Source: Streptomyces hundungensis (GTDB lineage: Bacteria; Actinomycetota; Actinomycetes; Streptomycetales; Streptomycetaceae). From it: a stretch of DNA of 64,000 nucleotides. Each line of letters begins with the position of its first letter. Position 1 is the stretch's first letter. This document shows positions 42,211-50,174 of the stretch, piece by piece. The notes beneath the pieces are model-generated. The model made no database searches. It was not told the origin of the DNA and was given only the letters and a program-made list of their open reading frames with translations. The DNA lies in NCBI RefSeq assembly GCF_003627815.1, contig NZ_CP032698.1, positions 7,564,001 to 7,628,000 on the forward strand, in the 5' to 3' direction. A program made the position numbers and the translations under genes.

Positions 42211-43383
42211 ATGACCCCGCCCGACCGTTTCGCACCCCACCCGCCGAACCCGCGCGCCGCCGCGGCCCCGAGGCCGCCCGGCGCCCGCTCGGCCACCGAG
42301 TCCGCCGCGCCCTCCACGACGGCGCAGGCCCTGTCGGTGCGCCTGTTCATGGCGGGCCTCGGCGCGGCCGAGCTGATGACGGCGTACCTGGGGCTACGGC
42401 TCGGCCTGTACGACGCGCTCGCCGAAGGCGGCCCGGCGACCGCCCCGCAACTGGCCGAGCGCGCGGGCATCGCCCCCCGGTACGCCCGGGAGTGGCTGGA
42501 ACAGCAGGCCGCGGCCGGCATCCTGACCACCGCGCCGGGCGACATCGACCCGGACCGGCGGGTCTTCGTACTGCCGCCGGGCCACGCGGAGGCGCTGACC
42601 GACCCCGACAGCCTCTTCTCGATCGCCCCCCTCGTGCTGCTGCCCATCGGCGGCATGGCCTCGGTCCTGCCCCAGCTCATCGAGGCGTTCCGCACCGGGG
42701 AGGGCATCGCCTACGAGCGGTTCGGACCCGAACTGCGGGGTGGGCAGGCCGGGTTGAACCGCTCGGTCTTCCAGCACCAGCTGGCCGGCTGGATCGCGGC
42801 CACCCTGCCCGCGGTGCACGCCGCGCTCGGCGGGCAGGGCGGTGTGGTCGCGGATGTGGCCTGCGGCTCGGGCCACTCCTCGATCGCGCTCGCCCAGGCC
42901 TACCCGAGGGCCCGGGTGCACGGCCTCGACCTGGACGAGCGGTCGGTGTGCGACGCCCGGGCGAACGCGCGCGAGGCCGGAGTGGCCGACCGGGTGACCT
43001 TCGAGGTGCGCGACGCCGCCGACCCCGAATTGGCGGGCCGCTACGACCTGGTGTGCGTCTTCGACGCGCTCCACGACATGGCGCGGCCGGTGGAGGTCCT
43101 GCGATCCTGCCGGGCCCTGCTGGCGCCGGGCGGATCGGTGCTCCTGATGGAACCCAATGTGGGGGAGCGGTTCACCGCGCCCGCGTCCGAGACCGAGCGT
43201 TTCCAGTACGCGGTGAGCCTGCTGCACTGTCTGCCGGTCGGCATGGCGGACCAGCCGTCGGCGGCCACCGGCACCGTGATGCGCCCCGGCACGGTCCGGG
43301 CGTACGCGTCACGGGCGGGCTTCGCACGGGTGCGGGTGCTGCCCGTGCGGCACACCTTCCACCGGCTCTACCAGCTGCTCTGA
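42211..43383 (+). CDS. SAM-dependent methyltransferase (O-methyltransferase type)
   Basis: A 390-residue methyltransferase with a long Pro/Ala-rich leader. A winged-helix-like dimerisation part follows (GLYDALAEGGPATAPQLAER, AGIAPRYAREWLEQQAAAG), then the catalytic domain with VVADVACGSGHSSIALAQA, VHGLDLDERSVCDARANA and LLAPGGSVLLMEPN. This organisation fits plant-type or polyketide O-methyltransferases. A GGAGG site lies 9 bases before the ATG. It is co-directional with the diiron oxygenase and ends at a strong bidirectional terminator. Confidence 0.88.
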   Translation: MTPPDRFAPHPPNPRAAAAPRPPGARSATESAAPSTTAQALSVRLFMAGLGAAELMTAYLGLRLGLYDALAEGGPATAPQLAERAGIAPRYAREWLEQQAAAGILTTAPGDIDPDRRVFVLPPGHAEALTDPDSLFSIAPLVLLPIGGMASVLPQLIEAFRTGEGIAYERFGPELRGGQAGLNRSVFQHQLAGWIAATLPAVHAALGGQGGVVADVACGSGHSSIALAQAYPRARVHGLDLDERSVCDARANAREAGVADRVTFEVRDAADPELAGRYDLVCVFDALHDMARPVEVLRSCRALLAPGGSVLLMEPNVGERFTAPASETERFQYAVSLLHCLPVGMADQPSAATGTVMRPGTVRAYASRAGFARVRVLPVRHTFHRLYQLL

Positions 43384-43390
43384 AGCGCAC

Positions 43391-43433
43391 GGCGAAGGGC
43401 CCGGGGATCCGCTGGACCTCCGGGCCCTTCGCC
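43391..43433. terminator. Bidirectional terminator, 14-bp perfect stem
   Basis: GGCGAAGGGCCCGG (43391-43404) pairs perfectly with 43420-43433 around a 15-base loop. It separates the convergent methyltransferase and alpha/beta hydrolase genes. Confidence 0.88.
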
Positions 43434-43475
43434 GTCGCGGGGTCCACGGCAAGGCGCCGCGAGCCCCCTCGGTCT

Positions 43476-44309
43476 CTAGTGCGCCGGGCCGCCCAGGAAC
43501 TCGTCGAGCAGCATATTGACCTCGGTGGGCTTCTCCAGGAGCGCGGCGTGCCCGCTGTTCTTGATCTCCCGGTACGTGCACTCCGGGATGAGCTTGGCGA
43601 GCTCGCGGGCCAGCGGATACGGCGACATGATGTCGTGCTCCATGCCGACCACCAGACAGGGCACGGTGATGCCCGCGATGCGTTCGGGATCCGGGTCGTA
43701 GGACGCCGACGCCTCGGCGTGGCCGAGCGCGCCGTGCCCGCCGGACTCGGCGAGACCGCGCAACCCCTCCAGATACGGCCCGATGAAGGCGTCCCGGTTG
43801 AGCGCGCGCGGCCCGAACAGATACATCGCCCGGTAGATGCCCTCCATCACGGGCGGCATCACCACCCCGGCCCGCAGCCGTTCGAGGGCGTCCTCGCGAA
43901 TGGCCCGGTGCAGCGCGCTCGGCTTCCAGGGCACCCCGACCAGCACGGCCCGGGTGAGCAACTCGGGCCGCTCCACGGCCAGTTCGAGGATGATGGTGGC
44001 GCCGAGGGAGTAGCCGACGATGGCACAGGGACCCACGTCGAGCTGCTCGATGAGCGCGGCCACGTCCTCGGCGAGGCCCTCCATGGTGTACGGCGGGGGC
44101 GTCTCCTGCGACGGCGGTACGCCCCGGTGGTCGAAGGTGATCACCCGGTGGCCGCGCTTGGTCAGATAGGGGACCTGCATCTGGGTGAACAGGCTCGCCT
44201 GGTGCTGGCCGGGGACCAGCAGCACGGGCCTGCCGTCGGGGTCCCCGAAGATGTCGTAGCTCAGGGTGACGCCGGTCTTGAGAGTGATCTCCACGCTGCC
44301 GTCCTTCAC
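43476..44309 (-). CDS. Alpha/beta hydrolase
   Basis: A protein of about 277 residues with the canonical fold. HG-type oxyanion region PVLLVPGQHQAS, DHRGVPPSQETP, the nucleophile elbow AIVGYSLGATIILELA (Ser at about residue 100), Asp in VVGMEHDIMSP and His in NSGHAALLEKP are all present. It resembles enol-lactonase or BioH-like esterases. In this setting it could deformylate N-formylkynurenine or release a carrier-bound product; neither can be shown from sequence. The GTG at 44309 is chosen for the usual family start; the frame is open upstream. It is the last gene of the ABC/flavoprotein strand unit. Confidence 0.83.
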   Translation of the reverse strand: MKDGSVEITLKTGVTLSYDIFGDPDGRPVLLVPGQHQASLFTQMQVPYLTKRGHRVITFDHRGVPPSQETPPPYTMEGLAEDVAALIEQLDVGPCAIVGYSLGATIILELAVERPELLTRAVLVGVPWKPSALHRAIREDALERLRAGVVMPPVMEGIYRAMYLFGPRALNRDAFIGPYLEGLRGLAESGGHGALGHAEASASYDPDPERIAGITVPCLVVGMEHDIMSPYPLARELAKLIPECTYREIKNSGHAALLEKPTEVNMLLDEFLGGPAH

Positions 44310-44463
44310 GGACTCGCCCGGTGGCCGGGCGGGGTTCGGTGGGTGGGGGGCCCGCGGGGCCCGGGATCGGGGGCCGCGCATCGAGGGGCAGTAGGCCCGG
44401 ATGCGGGAGCCGGCCGAGGGCCGCGCGGGGCGGTGCTCGCCCGGCGCGGCCCGTCCGACGACG

Positions 44464-45903
44464 CTAACGGCGCGGGGCGCGCTGAGGCTGTACCGCTGAC
44501 AGGTCCCGTACAGAACCGCCCGTCACCAACGACTCGAACGCGGCCCGCCCGGGGCCCTGCACGGGCGGCTCGGGCTGCGGGTGGTCGCGCAGGAAGGCGA
44601 GAATGCGGCGGGAGACGGTACGGTCCGCCATCAGCTCCTGAGGGGTCATCAGCATGTTGAAGAGGCGCAGCGAGGCCTCGCGCACCGCCTCGTCGTCCTC
44701 CCGCAGCACCGCCATCGCCCGCACGAGACGGTTGGGCAGATCCTCGGGCGGCGCCGCTCGCTCCCCTCGGAGGCCGGCCCGCAACTGGGCGAACCGGGCC
44801 TGGTCCGTGGCGAGTTGGAGCCCGAACCAGCGTCCCGGATGGGCGGCGGTCCACTCCTCGAACGCGATCACCGAGGCGAGCGGGTCTTCGGCCGCGCCGT
44901 CCGCGACCCGGGCCAGCCGCTGGGCGTGGCTGAACGCGAGCGAGACGCCCCGGCCGAAGGTGGGGTTGGTCTGCACGGCGGCGTCCCCGAGCAGGACGAG
45001 CCCGGCCGCCACCGGCCTGCCCCGCTCGTCCAGCAGGCGCCGCCACCGGTTCTGGATGTTGCCCATCGGCGCGGGATCGTCGAGCGGCACCCCGCAGTCG
45101 AGCCAGACCGCCGTGCGGGGCACCGCCGCGAGGAACCGGGTGAAGGTGTCGGGGTCGCGCAGCCGGTGGCGCAGCGGATCGGACACCGCCACCGTCGCCG
45201 AAAGCTGGAAGGTGTCGTTGTCGCCGGGAAAGACCAGCGCCGAGGCGTACTCCAACTCGGCGATCTGCGGCACCGCCAGGGAGGGGAAGCGACAGCCGGG
45301 ACGCAGCCGGTAGTGGCGCGTGAGGTAGAAGAACCCGCAGGGCTGAGCGGTCTCGCTCGGCGGCGGCAGGGCGACGTCGGTGAGCCACCGCGCGATCCGG
45401 GAGCGCCGGCCGCTCGCGTCGACCACGAGATCGCCCCGGAACTCCTCGCGCCCCGCCGTACGCACCCCCACCACCCGCGGTACGCCCCGGACGTCACCGG
45501 AGAGCCGAAGCCCCGCCACCCGGGTGCCGTGCGCGAACGTGACACCCGGCTCGGCCCGAGCGGCGCGGCGCAGCACGGCCTCGTACACCAGGCGCCGGGA
45601 CAGGACGGTCGCGTCCGGCAGGCCCGCCGTCAGCGGGACCGGCACGGCGCCCCGCGCCGCCAGCGCCGCAAGGACGTCGGGGGCCTCCTCGCGCAGCACC
45701 CGCGTCGCCAGGGCGAGAAAGGCATGGCCTTGCCGGGCGTGCGGGACTTCAGGGCGCCGCCACAGCCGGACGTCGTCGTCGGGGCCCGCGTCGGGCGGCT
45801 CCTCGCCGCTCTCCAGGACGGTGACGCGATGGCCGCGGCGGGCGGCGAAGAGCGCCGCGGCCGACCCGGCGAGTCCGGCGCCGATCACCAGGACATCGGC
45901 CAC
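44464..45903 (-). CDS. FAD-dependent oxidoreductase/monooxygenase
   Basis: A 479-residue flavoprotein of the PHBH/geranylgeranyl-reductase superfamily. The dinucleotide motif VLVIGAGLAGSAAALFAAR is at the start, DLVVDASGRRSRIARWL is the DG-type motif, and LVLLGDAAVQTNPTFGRGV is the second FAD motif. QGHAFLALATRVLREEAPDV fits relatives annotated as FAD-binding monooxygenases in secondary metabolism. It starts with GTG at 45903 following GGTGAGG, eight bases after the stop of the next upstream flavoprotein gene, so the two are probably co-expressed. It is probably a tailoring oxygenase or dehydrogenase. Confidence 0.85.
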   Translation of the reverse strand: MADVLVIGAGLAGSAAALFAARRGHRVTVLESGEEPPDAGPDDDVRLWRRPEVPHARQGHAFLALATRVLREEAPDVLAALAARGAVPVPLTAGLPDATVLSRRLVYEAVLRRAARAEPGVTFAHGTRVAGLRLSGDVRGVPRVVGVRTAGREEFRGDLVVDASGRRSRIARWLTDVALPPPSETAQPCGFFYLTRHYRLRPGCRFPSLAVPQIAELEYASALVFPGDNDTFQLSATVAVSDPLRHRLRDPDTFTRFLAAVPRTAVWLDCGVPLDDPAPMGNIQNRWRRLLDERGRPVAAGLVLLGDAAVQTNPTFGRGVSLAFSHAQRLARVADGAAEDPLASVIAFEEWTAAHPGRWFGLQLATDQARFAQLRAGLRGERAAPPEDLPNRLVRAMAVLREDDEAVREASLRLFNMLMTPQELMADRTVSRRILAFLRDHPQPEPPVQGPGRAAFESLVTGGSVRDLSAVQPQRAPRR

Positions 45904-45910
45904 CGCGCCC

Positions 45911-47128
45911 TCACCTCGCCGCCGCGTGGTCCGGCGCGGCGGCGTCCCAGGGGACGCGATAGCCGTAGATGTCGTCGGCGCTCTTCAGGCCCAGCCGCAG
46001 GAAGAAGGGGAGCATCAGATCGCGCAGGGCCCGCCCCACCGGCCCGTTGGGCGTCATGTGACCGCCGGTCCGCCGGGCCCGCCGCACCAGATCCTCCACC
46101 CGGGGGCGCCGGATGCCCTCGAAGGCGGCGAACGCCCGCGCCGGATCGGCTTCGTCGCGCAGGCACGTGGCGAGGACGACGGTGTCCTCCATGCCGAGGG
46201 CCGCGCCCTGGCCCAGGTGCGGGGATATGGCGTGGGCCGCGTCGCCGAGCAGGCACACGTTCTGGCGGTGCCAGGTGGGCAGCGACGGCAGGTCGTAGAG
46301 CGGCCAGCGGCCGATGGGCCCCTCGGTCGCGCGCAGTATCCCGGCGACCACCCGGTGATCGGCGGCGTGCCGGCGCAGCAGCTCGGCCCGCCACTGCTCG
46401 TCGGTGATCGAGGCGGCCCACCCCTTGGCGGGCTCCACCGTCTCGGTGTGGTTCTCGAACCAGTAGACCTCCCCGCCGGGCAGCACCTGGTAGCCGAAGA
46501 ACCCGCGCAGCCCGAACACCATCCGCAGGACGCCGTCCGCCTCGCCGGCCCCCTTGGTGCGGGCGAATCCGCCGGAACCGACGCCCTGGGTGAAGCTGGG
46601 CGCCGGCGCCTCGGGGAAGACGGCCGCGCGGGTCGCGGAGTTGATGCCGTCGGCGCCGATGAGCAGGGCGCCCCGCGCCGTCGTGCCGTCCGCGAACCGG
46701 GCGGTGACCCGGCGCGGCCCGTCCTGGTCGACGCCGACGAGGCGCTTGCCGAACTCGACCGGCACGCCCGCCCGTTCGGCCGCCTCACGCAGGGCCTTGT
46801 TGAGCAGGCCTCGCTTGATGACGGTGGTCCGTTCGGGGTTCTTGCCGATGGTGCGGCCCCGGTGGTTGGCGAAGACCAGCTGGGTGGTCGGCTCACCGGC
46901 GCCCAGGGCCTCCTCCGCCATGCCGAGGCTCTCCAGGACGCCGCGCCCGTTGGGCCCCAGATTGAGGAACGACCCGGCCGCGTCGTCCGGTTCGGTGCGG
47001 CCCTCGTACAGCACGGGCTCGAACCCGCAGTCGCGCAGGAACAGGGCGAGCACGGGGCCGGTGATCCCGCAGCCCACGATGAGGACCCGCTGGTCGCCGG
47101 GGGTGTCGAAGGTGCGTGCGTGGGGCAT
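45911..47128 (-). CDS. FAD-dependent aromatic monooxygenase
   Basis: A 405-residue class A flavoprotein hydroxylase. GxGxxG is in VLIVGCGITGPVLALFLRD, the DG motif in GALLIGADGINSATRAAVF, and the GD motif in VCLLGDAAHAISPHLGQGAA. These enzymes hydroxylate electron-rich aromatics such as phenols or anthranilate-like rings with NAD(P)H and O2. In a cluster with a TDO gene a kynurenine-3-monooxygenase-like step is conceivable. It sits downstream of the ABC genes and upstream of the second flavoprotein. Confidence 0.87.
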   Translation of the reverse strand: MPHARTFDTPGDQRVLIVGCGITGPVLALFLRDCGFEPVLYEGRTEPDDAAGSFLNLGPNGRGVLESLGMAEEALGAGEPTTQLVFANHRGRTIGKNPERTTVIKRGLLNKALREAAERAGVPVEFGKRLVGVDQDGPRRVTARFADGTTARGALLIGADGINSATRAAVFPEAPAPSFTQGVGSGGFARTKGAGEADGVLRMVFGLRGFFGYQVLPGGEVYWFENHTETVEPAKGWAASITDEQWRAELLRRHAADHRVVAGILRATEGPIGRWPLYDLPSLPTWHRQNVCLLGDAAHAISPHLGQGAALGMEDTVVLATCLRDEADPARAFAAFEGIRRPRVEDLVRRARRTGGHMTPNGPVGRALRDLMLPFFLRLGLKSADDIYGYRVPWDAAAPDHAAAR

Positions 47129-47176
47129 GGGCGTACTTCCTCCTCCGCCCGGTCACCGGACTGGCCGGGACCGGAG

Positions 47177-47986
47177 CTAACCTGCCACGAAATTACGGAA
47201 CTTGCGGACCGTCACCACCGCGCAGAGCACACTCACGCCGACGGTCCAGGCGACCGTGGCGAGCACCGGGACCAACAGCGGCCCGCCGTGCGAGAGGCCG
47301 ACCAGCGCCTCGACCGCCGTGGAGACGGGCTGTGCCGCCACGATCGGGCGGATCGCGCCGGGGTAGGCGTCCAGCGGCATATAGCCGGACGACATCAACG
47401 TCAGTGCCAGGGTGGGCAGTTGGACCCAGGCCATGATGACCGGCGGATAGGGGGCCAGGAGCGCGACCACCACGGCGAGCGAGGTGCACATCAGGCCGAA
47501 CAGGGCCACCAGGACGAAGAAGCCCAGCGCGGCCGCGACGCCCTGCTCGAAGCGGAACCCCGGGAGCTGGGCGATGGCCGCCACCAGGGCCGCGATGGCC
47601 AGGATGCGGACCAGGTCGCCCAGCATCCGCCCGAACAGCATGGACAGGGCGTTGATCGGCATGGCCCGCAGCCGGTTGAAGACGCCGCTGCGGATGTCCA
47701 CCCAGAAGGCGATGGAGCTGGAACCGATCGCGGAGAACGCCGTGATCAGGATGATCAGCGGCGCGAGGCGCACCACATAGCTCTGGCCGAGGGTGTCGTG
47801 CACCAGGATGTCGAACGCGGCCAGCAGCATGAAGAGTTGGAGCAGCGGGAAGCCGAAGGTGGCCACCAGCATCATCGGGCTGCGCAGGAACAGCTTCAGG
47901 ACCCGGCCCGCGATGATCCGGCTCTCGGCCCAGAGCCCCGCGGCCGTCGGGGCGAAGGCGGGGCGCACGCTGGTTGTCGCGGTCAC
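47177..47986 (-). CDS. ABC-2 type transporter permease
   Basis: About 269 residues with six predicted membrane helices, of the DrrB/ABC-2 exporter type. SGVFNRLRAMPINALSMLFG is the cytoplasmic coupling loop typical of this family. The GTG start at 47986 overlaps the stop of the preceding permease gene. Together with the second permease and the ATPase it forms a heteromeric exporter. Confidence 0.9.
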   Translation of the reverse strand: MTATTSVRPAFAPTAAGLWAESRIIAGRVLKLFLRSPMMLVATFGFPLLQLFMLLAAFDILVHDTLGQSYVVRLAPLIILITAFSAIGSSSIAFWVDIRSGVFNRLRAMPINALSMLFGRMLGDLVRILAIAALVAAIAQLPGFRFEQGVAAALGFFVLVALFGLMCTSLAVVVALLAPYPPVIMAWVQLPTLALTLMSSGYMPLDAYPGAIRPIVAAQPVSTAVEALVGLSHGGPLLVPVLATVAWTVGVSVLCAVVTVRKFRNFVAG

Positions 47987-48759
47987 TGGGTCACCTTCCG
48001 GAAGGCGCGCGCGGTGGTCCACCCGCACAGCAGGATCAGCCCGGCGCACCACGCCAGCGCGGGCCAGATCCGGCCGGTGCCGGTGGCGCCGTCCGACAGG
48101 GCGCGCAGGGCGTCCACGACGGCGGAGACGGGGGAGACGTCGACGACCGGTTGGAGCCAGCCGGGGAACAGTTCGGCCGGAACGAACCCGCTCGACACGA
48201 CGAGCAGCGGCAGATACGGCAGATACAGGGCGGCGGCCAGCGCCTCCTGGCTGCGCAGGGTGAGACCGACGGTGGCGGTGACGGCGGCGAGTGCGGCCGC
48301 GAACAGGACCGCCACCAGGACGAAACCGAGCGCCGCCAACGGCCCCTGGTGGAAGCGGAATCCGGCGAGATGGGCCACCAGGGCGATCACCACGGTGGAG
48401 ATCACGGCCTCCGCGGCGACGGTCAGCAGCCGGGCCGCACCTAGGGCGGCACTGCTGATGGGCATCGTCCGCAGCCGGTTGAACAGACCGCTGCCCCGGT
48501 CGGCGGCGAGCGCCATCGCCGAGGCGATCGCGATGAACATCAGGGCCTGGACCACCAGGGTGGGTGTCACCGAGGGCCCGTAGTCGATGCCCTTGTCGGC
48601 GAGCATGCCGCTGAACGTGGCGTAGAAGATGCCGAAGAACACCAGCGGCTGCACGACGGTGCCGAAGAGGGCGCCCTTGCTGAAGGAGCGCTTGAAGTCG
48701 CGCTCCGCGAGCACCGTCACGTCGTTGAGGAAGGCGGGACCCGCCGGGGCCGAGCTCAT
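47983..48759 (-). CDS. ABC-2 type transporter permease
   Basis: A 258-residue DrrB-like permease with six predicted helices. GSGLFNRLRTMPISSAALGA is the same coupling loop seen in its neighbour, so the two are paralogues and probably form a heterodimer. The ATG at 48759 overlaps the ATPase stop (ATGA). Confidence 0.9.
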   Translation of the reverse strand: MSSAPAGPAFLNDVTVLAERDFKRSFSKGALFGTVVQPLVFFGIFYATFSGMLADKGIDYGPSVTPTLVVQALMFIAIASAMALAADRGSGLFNRLRTMPISSAALGAARLLTVAAEAVISTVVIALVAHLAGFRFHQGPLAALGFVLVAVLFAAALAAVTATVGLTLRSQEALAAALYLPYLPLLVVSSGFVPAELFPGWLQPVVDVSPVSAVVDALRALSDGATGTGRIWPALAWCAGLILLCGWTTARAFRKVTQ

Positions 48760-49727
48760 GAACGGCCCTCGCCGGCCGCGCCCAACGCCTGCTCGCCGGT
48801 GCCTCGATGGTCCTTGGTCAGCGCGAAGAAGACGTCGTTGAGGGTGGGCGGGTGCACGGCGACGTCGTCGGCCCGCAGGGCCGCGCCGTCGAGCGCGCGC
48901 ACGATCTTGGAGAGTTCGTCGGCGCCCCGCATCGGGACGACCAGGACGTCGTCCCGTTCCTGCACCCCCGTGAAGCCCGCGAGCGCGCCGGCCGCGCGGG
49001 CCCGGTCGCCTGCGTCGATGATCTGCACCTCGCACACGGAGCCGCCCACGTCCTTCTTCAGCTCCTTGGGCGTGCCCTCCGCGATCACCCGGCCCTCGTC
49101 GATGACGACGATCCGCTCGGCGAGCGCGTCGGCCTCCTCCAGGTACTGGGTGGTGAGCAGGATCGCCATGCCGTCGCGGGCCAGCTCGCGCACCGCGTCC
49201 CACAGGGCTTGGCGGCTGCGCGGGTCGAGGCCGGTCGTCGGCTCGTCCAGCACCAGGATCGGGCGCGGTACGACCAGGCTGGCGGCGAGGTCCAGCCTGC
49301 GGCGCATACCGCCCGAGTAGTGGCCGACCGGGCGGTCACCGGAGTCGGACAGGCCGAAGCGGTCGAGGAGTTCGGTGGCGCGGGCGTGGGCCCCCGAGCG
49401 GGTCAGCCGTAAGAGGCGGCCGAAGAACACCAGGTTCTCCCGGCCGGTGAGTGTCTCGTCCACGGCGGCGAACTGGCCGGTGACGGCGACGCTGGCACGC
49501 ACGCCCGCGGGGTCGGTGGTGACGTCGTGCCCGGCGAGCCGGGCGGTGCCGCCGTCCGGGGTGAGCAGCGTGGTGAGGCAGTTGATGACGGTGGTCTTGC
49601 CCGCGCCATTGGGCCCGAGGAGTCCGACGACGGTGCCCGCGGCCACGGAGAACGACACGTCGTCCACGGCCGCCTTGGGCCCGAAACTCTTGCGGAGCCG
49701 ATCGATCTCGATCGCCGCTTCGGCCAC
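48756..49727 (-). CDS. ABC transporter ATPase, DrrA-like
   Basis: A 323-residue ATPase. Walker A is GLLGPNGAGKTTVINCL, the signature is YSGGMRRRLDLAASLV, and Walker B is ILVLDEPTTGLDPRSR. The C-terminal extension (PTLNDVFFALT near the end) is typical of drug-resistance ATPases such as DrrA. The GTG start at 49727 follows GAGGGG. It heads the unit ATPase-permease-permease-monooxygenase-flavoprotein, so export and tailoring of the product appear co-regulated. Its promoter carries the TGAAAGA box. Confidence 0.93.
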   Translation of the reverse strand: MAEAAIEIDRLRKSFGPKAAVDDVSFSVAAGTVVGLLGPNGAGKTTVINCLTTLLTPDGGTARLAGHDVTTDPAGVRASVAVTGQFAAVDETLTGRENLVFFGRLLRLTRSGAHARATELLDRFGLSDSGDRPVGHYSGGMRRRLDLAASLVVPRPILVLDEPTTGLDPRSRQALWDAVRELARDGMAILLTTQYLEEADALAERIVVIDEGRVIAEGTPKELKKDVGGSVCEVQIIDAGDRARAAGALAGFTGVQERDDVLVVPMRGADELSKIVRALDGAALRADDVAVHPPTLNDVFFALTKDHRGTGEQALGAAGEGRS

Positions 49728-49835
49728 AGCAGGACCCCTCTCCTCAACCCAGGAGGTTCCGCGGTCGCGGAACCCGCTCGTACGGAACGACGCAAACACG
49801 TCGCAATCGACCCATTGGGTGCGCTCCGCGCCGCG

Positions 49836-49886
49836 ACGGTAGCAACACGCGCCGTGACGGGAGCCGTTGCTGTCAGAGATCTTTCA
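49836..49886 (-). promoter_or_regulatory. Promoter of the ABC operon with TGAAAGA/TGACAGC repeat
   Basis: On the minus strand, TGAAAGA (49886-49880) and a degenerate TGACAGC (49875-49869) are 11 bases apart start to start. TACCGT (49841-49836) follows the second after exactly 27 bases. The box nearly touches the stop codon of the ACP gene. Confidence 0.6.
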
Positions 49887-49887
49887 C

Positions 49888-50163
49888 TCAGCCCACCAGG
49901 AGCTTCTGTTCCCGCAGTTGCGTCAGGACATAGGCGACCACGTCCTCGGAGGTGACGATGGAGCGCCCCGTCTCCTCGTCGATCGGCGGCAGGTCGAAGT
50001 CGTCCTCGATGGCGAAGGCCAGCTCAAGGAGGGCCAAGGAGTGGTAGCCCAGGTCGTTGACGAGATGGGCGGGGCGGTCGGTGGGCATGTCCTCGCCGTC
50101 GGGGGCGAGTTGACGCACCAGGGACAGGATGCTGTCGCGTACGGAGCTCTCGGTGTGGGCCAT
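49888..50163 (-). CDS. Acyl carrier protein
   Basis: A 91-residue carrier protein. The phosphopantetheine Ser lies in VNDLGYHSLALLELAFAIED, where the usual Asp before Ser is His (YHSL), as is common in free-standing ACPs paired with FAAL enzymes. The ATG at 50163 is 11 bases after the FAAL stop. It is the likely acceptor of the acyl or aryl-adenylate made by the FAAL, activated by the cluster's own phosphopantetheinyl transferase. Confidence 0.88.
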   Translation of the reverse strand: MAHTESSVRDSILSLVRQLAPDGEDMPTDRPAHLVNDLGYHSLALLELAFAIEDDFDLPPIDEETGRSIVTSEDVVAYVLTQLREQKLLVG

Positions 50164-50174
50164 GTCCGTCTCTC